DNA of 61,524 bases from JBDREA01 sp043820265 (GTDB lineage: Archaea; Altiarchaeota; Altiarchaeia; IMC4; JBDREA01). Within the stretch, counting starts at the first letter, position 1. Each line of letters starts with the position of its first letter. The notes under the pieces were generated by a model, which searched no databases, was not told the DNA's origin, and saw only the letters and a program-made list of their open reading frames with translations. Of the stretch, positions 1-7,191 are shown piece by piece. The translations under genes and the position numbers were made by a program. The DNA lies in NCBI GenBank assembly GCA_043820265.1, contig JBDREA010000097.1:1-61524 (forward strand). Direction: 5' to 3'.

Positions 1-168
1 ATTCTCCTTTACAACTTTTCGGGCGGGTTTTCTTCCTAGTAAATTCGGATCTTCAATCTCCTTAATCTGCGCCATTGCATCTTCAGGCGATACCTGATTT
101 AGCATAAGACGATTAAGGAGGTCTTGTTGTTTCGCCCTTTCCCCCTTGTCATAAAGAGGCATGAACAT
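1..168 (-). CDS. Partial small charged protein, N-terminal part only
   Basis: A minus-strand reading frame is open from the window edge to an ATG at 168, with a second in-frame ATG at 162. The visible 54-56 residues begin MFMPLYDKGERAKQQ and are hydrophilic and rich in Lys, Glu, Gln and Asp, with no membrane segment. An A/T-rich stretch containing CTATATG lies about 25-30 nt upstream on the minus strand and fits a promoter for a leaderless mRNA. The C-terminus lies outside the window. I do not recognise the family. From 169 to 364 I see only A/T-rich intergenic DNA with promoter-like boxes facing both ways. Confidence 0.55.
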   Translation of the reverse strand, partial: MFMPLYDKGERAKQQDLLNRLMLNQVSPEDAMAQIKEIEDPNLLGRKPARKVVKEN

Positions 169-364
169 ATACAGGAATTCAAAGGAAAAAAATCATATAG
201 AAAAGCTAAACCTACTACCTAACTTCCTTTTTTATATTCTTTCCAGCCCAATAATCCCTTGAAATTTCTATCAAAAACCGTTTGTTTGAGTACTTGAACT
301 TTTAGAAAGTCCTGTCCAAGGTGAGTTTTTTATTTTTAAACATGTTTTTCTGTTTGTTACTGTT

Positions 365-859
365 ATGGTTTCGTGTGGGAAGTGCGGGGGTGAGGTTCAT
401 ATCGAGAAATCGGTTTGTGGTAAGTGTGTTGATGTTTTTGAGGATGTTGTAGTGCATCATATTCGGGGTTTTGTTTTGAGTTTTTTGTTTGTTATTTGTT
501 TGGTCTTTGTATGCTCTTATTTTTTAGTGTCTTTGGTTAGTGGCGGCTGGGTTTTAATCGATCCCTTTTATGTTTTAGGTCTTGTAATGCTTTTTTTTGC
601 TTTGTTGTTGTTGGGCATTTTTATTGCTGAGTTAAAGATTCACGGTTCGTCTGGGGGCATTTCTAATCCTTGGAGTGCCTTGGGTTATTTTATGGTGCGT
701 GTTTATACTGTCACAGGTTTTTTGGTGGGGGGAGGGGTTGGATTTATTTTAGGGAAGAATTGGATGAATGCTTTGCTTTTAGCCCCTCTTTTTGCGTTTT
801 TGGGGATGAGCATGTCCTATAAGGTTGGATACGGAAATAAGATGTATAGGTGGTTTTAG
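365..859 (+). CDS. Zinc-ribbon membrane protein, four or five TM segments
   Basis: The 164-residue protein opens with a CxxC-x(n)-CxxC pattern (CGKCGGEVHIEKSVCGKC, residues 4-21), which is a likely zinc ribbon. Four or five hydrophobic segments follow, at about residues 36-60, 65-88, 107-145 (probably two) and near 150, so it is probably an integral membrane protein with a cytoplasmic zinc knuckle. The coding strand is strikingly rich in T and G, unlike the feo genes nearby, partly because of the Phe/Leu/Val content. A T-rich TATA-like run lies about 30 nt before the ATG. It converges tail to tail with the DtxR-type gene, 3 nt away. The function is unknown. Confidence 0.75.
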   Translation: MVSCGKCGGEVHIEKSVCGKCVDVFEDVVVHHIRGFVLSFLFVICLVFVCSYFLVSLVSGGWVLIDPFYVLGLVMLFFALLLLGIFIAELKIHGSSGGISNPWSALGYFMVRVYTVTGFLVGGGVGFILGKNWMNALLLAPLFAFLGMSMSYKVGYGNKMYRWF

Positions 860-862
860 TTT

Positions 863-1342
863 TTAGATATCCTTCGTTTTTTCGCATTCGTATTTTCCTG
901 TGGCGCAGTAGTTTTTGAAGTGTTTGAGCCATTTGGGGTTTTTTGGGTTGTTTTCGACGAATTCGACGAGTTTTCCGAGCTGCTCTATGCTTTCGGGGCT
1001 GAGTTGGTGCTCGATTTTGCAGGCATCCTCTTCTGCGGTTCTTTCTGATACTAGTATGATCTTTAGGAGTTTTGTGAGGGTTTCATGGCGTTTACTCACG
1101 GCTCTTGCAATCTTTTCGCCTTGGGGCGTCAATTCTGGCGGCTTGTAGGGTATGTGGGTGATTAGACCTTTCTCTGAGAGTTTGTTGAGCATCTCGGTTA
1201 CTGATGGGGCTGATACTTGGAGTTCTCGGGCCAGGTCTCTGGTTCGGACTGCTCCTTTTAAGTTTCTTAATTTGTAGATTGCTTCCAGGTAGTCTTCCAT
1301 CACATTGGTGATCATTTTAGGGTGGCCTAAGAATTTTTCCAT
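863..1342 (-). CDS. DtxR/MntR-family metal-dependent transcriptional repressor
   Basis: The 159-residue protein has the DtxR layout. A winged helix spans about residues 15-75 (MEDYLEAIYKL, then a recognition helix around VSAPSVTEMLNKL), followed by the LTPQG turn and a dimerisation/metal-binding region with His86, Glu, Cys and His residues (KRHETL, EDACKIEHQLS). It lacks the SH3-like third domain, as MntR-type members do. The last residues carry a C-x6-C pair (CATGKYEC) of unknown role. It is divergent from feoA across 99 bp containing TTAGG/CCTAA half-sites, so it very probably represses feoAB when metal is replete and may autoregulate. The effector (Fe or Mn) is inferred from context. Confidence 0.92.
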   Translation of the reverse strand: MEKFLGHPKMITNVMEDYLEAIYKLRNLKGAVRTRDLARELQVSAPSVTEMLNKLSEKGLITHIPYKPPELTPQGEKIARAVSKRHETLTKLLKIILVSERTAEEDACKIEHQLSPESIEQLGKLVEFVENNPKNPKWLKHFKNYCATGKYECEKTKDI

Positions 1343-1398
1343 TTTCTAATTCTATCTCTTGGTTAATAAGTGCATTATAACCTTTTTTTTCAGGAATT

Positions 1399-1449
1399 TT
1401 AGGTTAGAAGATATATACAACCTAATTCTTTATTATTAGGTATGCCTAA
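1399..1449 (+). promoter_or_regulatory. feoA promoter with DtxR-type operator
   Basis: The perfect inverted repeat TTAGG-TATG-CCTAA lies at 1436-1449 and covers the feoA ATG (1442). A wider pair, ACCTAAT (1420-1426) with ATTAGGT (1435-1441), overlaps it, and another TTAGG half-site lies at 1399-1403. The TATA-like ATATATAC (1411-1418) is about 28 nt before the start codon, so the mRNA is probably leaderless and the operator sits on the transcription start. TTAGG/CCTAA matches the known type of DtxR/MntR/SirR operator. Binding by the adjacent regulator is inferred. Confidence 0.75.
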
Positions 1450-1717
1450 CATGCCAAGACTGAAATTAACCGAAATACCTCTCGACACTATATTTGTTAT
1501 CGTCGAAGTTGTAGGGGGGAGGGGGATAAAAAAGCAGCTCCGAGACATCGGGCTAGGTGAAGGAGTTGAGCTGACGCTAATCGCCATGCAACCCGCAGGA
1601 GGCCCCCTAGTGGTTCGAACCCAAAGCTCGATGATCACTCTTGGCAGGGGAAAGGCGGAACGAATAATGGTGGAGATTCAAGATGAAAAGCCGTCAACAG
1701 GGGTCAAATCCGGATAG
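1442..1717 (+). CDS. feoA: FeoA-domain protein, ferrous iron transport accessory
   Basis: The 91-residue protein has the small SH3-like FeoA fold signature: a hydrophobic start, then GGRGIKKQLRDIGLGEGVELTLI, and near the end a VVRTQSSMITLGRGKAERIMV strand pair typical of FeoA (R-x-G-L-x-[ED]-G, then a basic I-x-V end). FeoA is thought to act on the cytoplasmic part of FeoB. The start at 1442 follows a TATA-like box by about 28 nt. The 3' end overlaps feoB by 35 nt, so the two are one transcription unit with probable translational coupling. Confidence 0.9.
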   Translation: MPNMPRLKLTEIPLDTIFVIVEVVGGRGIKKQLRDIGLGEGVELTLIAMQPAGGPLVVRTQSSMITLGRGKAERIMVEIQDEKPSTGVKSG

Positions 1718-3437
1718 TTCGGAAAGATTTAGGAAAAAGATCCTTTTGATGGGTAACCCCAACGTGGGAAAAAGCGCATTGTTCTCCAGGCTGACAGGAT
1801 TGAACGTCATCTGCTCAAATTACGGGGGCACTACAGTAAGCTTCTGCATAGGAACCGTGAAAATCCGAGATAACACCTTTGATCTCATAGATGTCCCGGG
1901 GACATACAGCCTCGAAGCCACATCAGATGCCGAGAAGGTTGCCACAGATCTTGTAGCCGAAGGCGACATCATCCTCAATGTCGTTGACGCAACCAACCTG
2001 GAACGTAACCTCAAACTCACGCACGAACTCATGCATACTGGAAAACCGATGATTGTGGCGCTTAACATGTGGGACGACACCAGGCACCTTGGGATTCACA
2101 TCGACAAAGACCTTCTGAGCAAACGCCTTGGAGTTCCCGTAGTATCAACAGTTGCTGTGAGCGGGGAAGGATTGAAGACTCTGGTCGAATCAATCGACAA
2201 AGCGACTCCATCCAAAAATAAAAGCGAAGGAGATTCTGATCATAGATACAGGGAGATAGGAAAAATAATCGAGGAAGTGCAGGTCCTCGAGCACAGGCAC
2301 CACACCTTCCGGGAGCACTTGGAAGATGCAAGCGTTAAACCCCTGACAGGCATCCCGATAGCATTATTCGTCTTGTATGTTATGTTTCAGACGATAATCA
2401 CTGCGGGAAACCTCATAATTGAATACTTAATGGATCCTTTCTTCTATGGGGTCTATGCCCCCCTCGTTGTGCCAGTAGCTGAGGCTATAGTCGGGACCGA
2501 AGGGCTTTTGCATGAGATACTGATCGGCTCAGGTGAGAATTTCATCGAATCTTTTGGTGTGTTGACTACAGGACTCTATGTTCCCTTCGACATGGTCCTG
2601 CCTTTCGTAGTCTTATTCTATTTTATGCTGGCGCTCCTTGAGGACGTCGGCTATCTTCCCCGTCTTGCCACCTTATCTGACAGTGTCATGCACAGGGTTG
2701 GTTTGCACGGAACAGCCATCATCCCCTCGATACTAGGTTTGGGCTGCAATGTTCCTGGAGCACTTTCTGTCAGAGTTCTTGAGACGAGAAAGCAGAGATT
2801 CATCGCTTCGCTCCTTTTGGCTATTTGCATCCCATGTCTTGCCCAATCCGCTATGATCTTTGGATTACTGGCCCCCCATGGACTCAAATACCTGGCAATA
2901 GTATACGGCACTCTATTATTCCTATATCTTTTTCTAGGTGGTGTCTTGAACAGATTTCTTGAGGGAGAAAGCCCGTCTATCCTCATGGAGATCCCCCCCT
3001 ACAGGTGGCCGAACCTAAAGATTCTACTTAAAAAGGTCTGGATGAGGGTGAAATGGTTTCTTTTGGAAGCTGTGCCTTACGTGCTCTTAGGAGTGTTGAT
3101 TGTGAACCTTATGCATGTGACTGGGGTGGTGGATTTCCTAGCAAAACTCGCCGCGCCTTTATTCGTCAAGGTGTTCGGATTACCCGAGGAGGCAGTTGCC
3201 GCGCTCGTCGTTGGATTTTTCAGAAAAGACGTAGCCGTTGGGATGCTTGCACCTCTTGGAATGACAGCTAAACAACTAACGATTGCCTCTACTATACTTG
3301 CAGTTTACTTCCCATGCGTAGCGACCTTCACGGTTATGATACGTGAACTCGGATGGCGGGACATGACTTTGGCCGCAGCGATTATGGCAGTAGTGTCTCT
3401 AACGGTGGGGGCTTCGCTGAACTTGCTTTTAGCATAG
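1683..3437 (+). CDS. feoB: FeoB ferrous iron transporter
   Basis: The 584-residue protein has an N-terminal G domain with G1 GNPNVGKS (residues 24-31), G3 DVPG (70-73) and G4 NMWD (128-131), a short helical linker, then a polytopic membrane region from about residue 215. The membrane part holds the duplicated Gate regions, with the conserved Cys motif near GLGCNVPGAL and a second block LVVGFFRKDVAVGML. It is shorter than bacterial FeoB (about 700-770 aa), as many archaeal forms are. It imports Fe(II) across the cytoplasmic membrane, dependent on GTP hydrolysis. The start overlaps feoA and carries no obvious separate promoter. Confidence 0.96.
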   Translation: MKSRQQGSNPDSSERFRKKILLMGNPNVGKSALFSRLTGLNVICSNYGGTTVSFCIGTVKIRDNTFDLIDVPGTYSLEATSDAEKVATDLVAEGDIILNVVDATNLERNLKLTHELMHTGKPMIVALNMWDDTRHLGIHIDKDLLSKRLGVPVVSTVAVSGEGLKTLVESIDKATPSKNKSEGDSDHRYREIGKIIEEVQVLEHRHHTFREHLEDASVKPLTGIPIALFVLYVMFQTIITAGNLIIEYLMDPFFYGVYAPLVVPVAEAIVGTEGLLHEILIGSGENFIESFGVLTTGLYVPFDMVLPFVVLFYFMLALLEDVGYLPRLATLSDSVMHRVGLHGTAIIPSILGLGCNVPGALSVRVLETRKQRFIASLLLAICIPCLAQSAMIFGLLAPHGLKYLAIVYGTLLFLYLFLGGVLNRFLEGESPSILMEIPPYRWPNLKILLKKVWMRVKWFLLEAVPYVLLGVLIVNLMHVTGVVDFLAKLAAPLFVKVFGLPEEAVAALVVGFFRKDVAVGMLAPLGMTAKQLTIASTILAVYFPCVATFTVMIRELGWRDMTLAAAIMAVVSLTVGASLNLLLA

Positions 3438-3454
3438 TAGGGCCAATCCGTTGT

Positions 3455-3808
3455 CTAATCTAAGCCACTTGTGATCTTTACTACGTAGTATGGTTGGCCG
3501 TCTACTTCAATGGGTGAAAACTTTGTGTTTAGGAGGACTACGTCCCCGTTTTTTTTCATGAGAGGTATCTTTTCGATTTCTCCCCCTCCGTGTAGGATGA
3601 TTTTTAGTAGCTCCTTCTTTTTGTCCCCAGCGAGTGTGCTTATGCTAAAAATCGGTTTTTCGCAAATCTCAGATGGGAGATAACCGAGCAAATCAGCTGT
3701 TTCATGGCTTATCCAGGCCACGCCCATTGCATACAAGTCGATTATCGCGTCAAAGTCCCCTACCCTCTCCTCTGCAATCCTGACAACTTTTTCGATGTTT
3801 TCGTTCAT
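3455..3808 (-). CDS. Single PAS-domain protein
   Basis: The protein is essentially one PAS domain (about residues 20-115): a D-A-I-I-D-L-Y core strand, ETADLLGYLPSEICEKPIF (the classic PAS 'LGY...E..G/P' helix), and the PAC-like end IPLMKKNGDVVLLNTKFSPIEVDGQPY. No output domain is fused, so it probably works by interaction with a partner or is a remnant of a larger sensor. I start it at ATG 3808 because a TATA-like AATTTATTT lies about 30 nt upstream. An in-frame ATG at 3868 would add 20 residues. It is tail to tail with feoB, 17 bp away. The ligand is unknown. Confidence 0.8.
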   Translation of the reverse strand: MNENIEKVVRIAEERVGDFDAIIDLYAMGVAWISHETADLLGYLPSEICEKPIFSISTLAGDKKKELLKIILHGGGEIEKIPLMKKNGDVVLLNTKFSPIEVDGQPYYVVKITSGLD

Positions 3809-3875
3809 AGTGGGTATATCTTGGAGTTTAGAAATAAATTTGAAGGAATGACTCAGTTGAGCTGCCAAATCTTTT

Positions 3876-4049
3876 TTAGGCGGGTTTGGGCGTTAGAGAA
3901 ATCCTCTCTCTGGGCTTGATCTTTACACATTGGTTCTCTTTTAGTTCCAGCCCATCTGCGACAAATTTATCGATGCATATGACGCCGTCTCTCCCTCTCC
4001 CCTGATACAAGAAGTAACCTCTAAACGACTTTCTTCCCCCATTAACCAT
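3876..4049 (-). CDS. Small basic protein, 57 residues, beta-rich
   Basis: This short minus-strand frame runs from ATG 4049 to TAA at 3876. It begins MVNGGRKSFRGYF and continues with an alternating pattern (GRDGVICIDKFVADGLEL, then CVKIKPRERISL) that suggests a small beta protein, loosely like AbrB or OB-type folds; I do not identify the family. Support for coding: a good TATA-like box (4077-4087) sits about 30 nt before the ATG, there is no internal stop, and residue use is protein-like (Lys/Arg rich, hydrophobic alternation). The gene is divergent from the hairpin array and shares the promoter region with it. Confidence 0.6.
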   Translation of the reverse strand: MVNGGRKSFRGYFLYQGRGRDGVICIDKFVADGLELKENQCVKIKPRERISLTPKPA

Positions 4050-4076
4050 GTCTTATCCAATCAAATATCACAAAAC

Positions 4077-4105
4077 AGATATATAAGCGTATGATGACGT
4101 CATCA
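4077..4105. promoter_or_regulatory. Bidirectional TATA box with 14-bp palindrome
   Basis: ATATATAAGC at 4077-4087 can serve as a TATA box leftward for the 57-aa ORF (start 4049) and rightward, with a predicted start near 4107-4112, for the hairpin array. The perfect 14-bp palindrome TGATGACGTCATCA (4092-4105) lies between the box and the predicted rightward start, where a repressor would act. The promoter role and its direction are inferred. Confidence 0.5.
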
Positions 4106-4109
4106 AATT

Positions 4110-4500
4110 AGTGGAATACCTCCTCATGCCGCGGAGAGCCGGAAACGACGAAGAGCTTCGCTCTTCGTGTTCACGAACAGTGAACTGTTCGTTGAACCCG
4201 GCAATTCATTGCCGGGATGCGAAAGAGACCGAAGGTCTCTTTGTGCGCATGAACGCGAATCGTTCTTCGCGGGAGGCCGCGGCCAATCCGGCTCTCCGGC
4301 ACACAAGCGACACCGATGTGTCGCTGTGCCCACAAACACCCTTGGGGTGTTTGTCGGGTGAAACCCCGCACTCGCTCAAAATCCCCTCGGGATTTCCCTA
4401 ATCAACCTTCGGTTGATTGGGCGCGAAATTCGCGAAGGGAATTTCAGCGTGGCGCACGGGAACACATAGCGTTCCCAGTGTTAGTGCGGGGTTATTCATC
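4110..4500 (+). ncRNA. Candidate multi-branched structured RNA (hairpin array)
   Basis: About a dozen consecutive hairpins with 5-10-bp stems and mostly 3-4-nt loops fill this stretch: 4148-4156/4160-4168, 4173-4180/4185-4192, 4197-4204/4209-4216, 4222-4230/4234-4242, 4254-4259/4266-4271, 4306-4313/4318-4325, 4332-4341/4345-4354, 4379-4385/4389-4395, 4400-4407/4411-4418, 4425-4430/4440-4445, 4458-4463/4471-4476. Two long-range helices then close groups of them: GGAGAGCCGG (4133-4142) with CCGGCTCTCC (4288-4297), 10 bp, and AACCCCGCACT (4362-4372) with AGTGCGGGGTT (4483-4493), 11 bp. The stems differ in sequence, so this is not a simple repeat. I could not match it to RNase P, SRP, tmRNA, a group I or II intron or a known riboswitch. 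The strand is uncertain: a rightward TATA box at 4079 favours plus, but it could also be a 3' UTR of the minus-strand gene that ends at 4492. Confidence 0.6.
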
Positions 4501-4929
4501 CAAAACGAGATGCGAGATATAGCCAAAAAACGCAAACCCGCAGTACACAGGGGACACTAAATACAAGGGCACAGAAAAAAACAAGGCGGCGGCCGGCGTA
4601 TGATAAAGCCTTCGATGCTTGGCGAACCAAAGCAGATACGGAAAGACAGCAAATATTAGAGCCACAAACAACACATAAATATCCGCCCTACCACCCAAAA
4701 ACATACCGATGGAAACGATGACGACAGCCAAGCATATGATGGAAACAGGCTTTCTGATCTTTGACGAAGGAGTGTCGATATCCGGCAAAATTGAATAAAC
4801 CGATCCAATCAATACTCCCACAAAAAAATCCCTAAAACTTATATCAATAAACTCCCCTCTTTCGTTTAAAACAAAAAACAAAAAGGCCAAAAACCAAAAA
4901 CCCACCAGATGAACTCGATAAGAAGGCAT
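4492..4929 (-). CDS. YdjM/DUF457-like membrane-bound metal-dependent hydrolase family
   Basis: The protein (145 aa from ATG 4929) has about four hydrophobic segments and the polar signature of the YdjM/DUF457 group: MPSYRVHLVGFW at the start, SILPDIDTPSSKIRK in the first loop, KHRRLYHTPAAAL in the middle and GYISHLVLDE at the end. The conserved His, Asp and Asp-x-Asp residues are the presumed metal ligands; enzyme activity in this family is unproven. I choose 4929 because the start resembles the family and a TATA-like ATATATAT lies 20-30 nt upstream. Starts at 4950 and 4995 are open, but the longer one would translate repeat DNA (MASNILEDI). The gene ends inside the last helix of the hairpin array. 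Confidence 0.7.
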   Translation of the reverse strand: MPSYRVHLVGFWFLAFLFFVLNERGEFIDISFRDFFVGVLIGSVYSILPDIDTPSSKIRKPVSIICLAVVIVSIGMFLGGRADIYVLFVALIFAVFPYLLWFAKHRRLYHTPAAALFFSVPLYLVSPVYCGFAFFGYISHLVLDE

Positions 4930-4935
4930 GATAAA

Positions 4936-5038
4936 TATAGTGGAGGACATATATATCCGGATAAATTCTATGTCTTCCAATATATTTGAGGCCATAACTG
5001 ATTACAGGACTGTCTAGGAGTTTATGGCCTCAACTATA
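4936..5038. repeat. 103-bp double-hairpin repeat, copy 1
   Basis: The element begins TATAGT (4936-4941) and ends ACTATA (5033-5038). Hairpin a is GGAGGACATA (4942-4951) with TATGTCTTCC (4969-4978). The centre is AATATATT (4979-4986). Hairpin b is GAGGCCATAA (4988-4997) with TTATGGCCTC (5022-5031). Copies 2 (34089-34191) and 3 (36684-36787) have the same ends, centre and GAGGnC/GnCCTC arms but different loops. No coding capacity or transposase is seen. It separates a minus-strand membrane gene from rps8e. Confidence 0.85.
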
Positions 5039-5086
5039 TTACACCGATACCTTTTTATTGTCTAATGCCCTATTATCTTCCTCACG

Positions 5087-5446
5087 ATGTACCATAAAGA
5101 CAAGACAAAAGCCCACAAAAAGAGGAAATACGCCCAAGGCAGGTTTTCAACCGAGACTACTGTTGGAAAAAACCAGATAAAAAAGGTCAAAGTCAAAGGT
5201 GGCGGGGAGAAGACAAAGCTAGCCTCAGCTGAAAAATGCAATGTCCTCCTCGACGGAAAGCACATTGTATGCGAAATCATCACAGTAACAGACAATCCAG
5301 CTTCAAGGGACTACACCCGCCGAAACATAATAACTAAAGGGGCGCACCTGAATGTGAAAACCCCGGCCGGAAAAGAGGTTGAAGTGGCAGTCACCTCAAG
5401 ACCAGGCCAGGTGGGGACAGTGAACGCCGTTGTAAAATCCGCTTGA
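5087..5446 (+). CDS. rps8e: Ribosomal protein eS8
   Basis: The 119-residue protein matches the archaeal/eukaryal eS8 family: basic N-terminus, KKRKYAQGRFSTETTVG near residues 12-27, then VKVKGGGEKTKLASAEKCNVL, VTDNPASRDYTRRNIITKGA and the C-terminal TSRPGQVGTVNAVVK. It is a small-subunit protein absent from bacteria, so it identifies the window as archaeal. The N-terminus is slightly short compared with typical archaeal forms (about 125-130 aa), which usually have a WQGRS...KPTGG start. A T-rich box (TTTTTATTG, 5052-5060) is about 30 nt upstream, so the mRNA is probably leaderless. This promoter also has a weak TGCCCTAT element (5066-5073). Confidence 0.95.
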   Translation: MYHKDKTKAHKKRKYAQGRFSTETTVGKNQIKKVKVKGGGEKTKLASAEKCNVLLDGKHIVCEIITVTDNPASRDYTRRNIITKGAHLNVKTPAGKEVEVAVTSRPGQVGTVNAVVKSA

Positions 5447-5484
5447 AACTCAAGCAAGTAATATTTTCACTTAATATTTGGTCG

Positions 5485-5536
5485 GTAATATAAGCAGATT
5501 ACACCGATTCAATTCTAAAATTTTTTCGGGGGAAAA
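5485..5536 (+). promoter_or_regulatory. pckA promoter and ribosome binding site
   Basis: GTAATATAAGC (5485-5495) is a good archaeal TATA box. Transcription would start near 5518-5522 and leave a short leader holding CGGGGG (5528-5533), a Shine-Dalgarno-like run 3-8 nt before the ATG at 5537. The 11-mer ATTACACCGAT at 5498-5508 also occurs upstream of rps8e (5038-5048), which hints at a shared site. Confidence 0.5.
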
Positions 5537-7180
5537 ATGGAATTCAAAGAAAAAGCTGAAAAACTAATTGAAACCCATAAAAACGTAAAGGATAATCTTA
5601 GCCGAAAAGAACTTATCAAAGCTTGTGTCGAAAACAGGGAAGCAATTGTAGCTGCAAACGGCGCGCTTACAACCTGGACGCCTACTAATTCAACCGGTAG
5701 GAGCCCAAAGGATACATACCTGGTGAAGCGTCCGGAAAGCCAAGACACAATCGACTGGAACAGCCCCAACAACATCCCACTCTCACCAGAAACCTTTGAT
5801 ATGGTTGTCGAAGATGCGTTAGCTACTCTATCAAAAAAAGAAAAAATATATGTAACCGACCGCGTCCTCGGAGCCGACTCCTCCTACGCCCTCCCCGTAA
5901 AGACAATCACAGACAAAGCAATAATCTCACTTTTCACTGACAACATGTTCAGAGCCACACCAAAAGATATTGAAAAGAGCGTCTTTGCAGACAAACCTTT
6001 CATACTCATTGTAGTCCCAAATGACAAACTTGACCCGAAAAAATACACTGGTCTTCTACGAGTCCGGTCTACGGGAAATACTTCGCGAATGGCGATCGTG
6101 GCAGATATCGACAAACGTATCGGAGTAGTCTACGGTAGCTTTTATTGCGGATCCGTGAAAAAACTCATGTTCACCGTTATGAACTACGTGCTCCCGGGTG
6201 TTGGCATCCTACCTTTGCATTGCAGCGCAAATGAAGGAAAGGAAGGCGATACAGCACTTTTACTCGGACTTTCTGGCACTGGAAAAACCACTCTTTCCGC
6301 CGATCCTAATAGGGCATTGCTAGGGGACGACGAACACGGTTGGGATGAAAATGGAATAGCAAACTTTGAAAATGGATGCTACGCCAAACTCATCAACCTT
6401 CGAAAAGAGAAGGAACCAGAGATCTTTAATGCATGTTTCAAAAAAGAAGACTACTTAGATCACGGAGCAATAATCGAAAACTGTATGATGTATCCAGACG
6501 GCACATTCGACGTCGACGACGAAAGGCTTACGCCCAATAGCCGAGGTTCATATCCCCTTTCCTCTCTTAAAAACATTAAGACCCCCCCTGTGGGTGGCCA
6601 CCCAAAAACGATTCTCTTCCTCACAGCCGATGCAAATGGTGTGCTACCCCCGGTCTCAAAACTCACAGCCGAGCAGGCGATGCTCTGGTTTTTGATGGGA
6701 TACACTAGTAAGCTCGCAGGCACCGAACGCGGAGTCACCGACCCTGTGTCGACATTCAGCCGGTTCTTCGGCTCACCTTTCATGCCCAGAAACCCGGACG
6801 TCTACGCCAAGCTCCTCGGCGAAAAGATGAAAAAGCACGGGGCAACCGTCTATCTCGTAAACACTGGCTGGAGCGGCGGACCCTTCGGCGAAGGCGAGAG
6901 AATGGACATCATGCTCACCCGCGCAATCGTAGACGCATGCTTATCGGGAAAGCTTGAAGATGTCGAATACGAGGAAGACCCCCTCTTTCACATACTGGTT
7001 CCAAAATCGTGCCCAGGCGTAGCCTCAGATGTTCTGCATCCAAAAAACACCTGGAAGGACAAACAAGCTTATGACAAACGCGCCGAAAAACTCGCCAAAG
7101 ACTTCTGCGAGCATTTCCAAAAAGCCTACGGCAAAAAAAACATAGACGTCAACGTAGCCCAGATGTGCCCTGGAATCTAA
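5537..7180 (+). CDS. pckA: ATP-dependent phosphoenolpyruvate carboxykinase
   Basis: The 547-residue protein has the full ATP-type PEPCK architecture: an N-terminal substrate domain with TNSTGRSPKDTYLVKRP, kinase-1a GLSGTGKTTLSADP (about residue 245), kinase-2 GDDEHGWDENGIANFENGCYAK (about 262), the Arg site NSRGSYPL and the C-terminal lid with NTGWSGG. It interconverts oxaloacetate + ATP with PEP + CO2 + ADP (EC 4.1.1.49) and links the C4 pool to gluconeogenesis. Length and motifs are of the ATP class, not the GTP class that many archaea use. It is followed 11 nt later by a tautomerase gene, probably in the same transcript. Confidence 0.96.
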   Translation: MEFKEKAEKLIETHKNVKDNLSRKELIKACVENREAIVAANGALTTWTPTNSTGRSPKDTYLVKRPESQDTIDWNSPNNIPLSPETFDMVVEDALATLSKKEKIYVTDRVLGADSSYALPVKTITDKAIISLFTDNMFRATPKDIEKSVFADKPFILIVVPNDKLDPKKYTGLLRVRSTGNTSRMAIVADIDKRIGVVYGSFYCGSVKKLMFTVMNYVLPGVGILPLHCSANEGKEGDTALLLGLSGTGKTTLSADPNRALLGDDEHGWDENGIANFENGCYAKLINLRKEKEPEIFNACFKKEDYLDHGAIIENCMMYPDGTFDVDDERLTPNSRGSYPLSSLKNIKTPPVGGHPKTILFLTADANGVLPPVSKLTAEQAMLWFLMGYTSKLAGTERGVTDPVSTFSRFFGSPFMPRNPDVYAKLLGEKMKKHGATVYLVNTGWSGGPFGEGERMDIMLTRAIVDACLSGKLEDVEYEEDPLFHILVPKSCPGVASDVLHPKNTWKDKQAYDKRAEKLAKDFCEHFQKAYGKKNIDVNVAQMCPGI

Positions 7181-7191
7181 TAAAAAAGAAA

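Noticed and set aside
4111..4522. Several overlapping open frames on both strands in the hairpin array
   Set aside because: They exist because palindromic stems keep several frames open at once; they show no protein-like pattern or starts with promoters, and the RNA structure explains the sequence better.
4936..5038. Insertion sequence
   Set aside because: The 103-bp repeats have inverted ends but no transposase and no clear target duplication; no transposase gene was seen anywhere in the window.
5052..5086. rps8e as a member of the shared-promoter set
   Set aside because: Its second element (TGCCCTAT) matches at 6 of 8 with the right spacing, but it is a housekeeping gene and the match may be chance; kept only as a caveat.
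5537..7180. GTP-type PEP carboxykinase
   Set aside because: The kinase-1a and kinase-2 motifs and the 547-aa length are of the ATP-dependent family.
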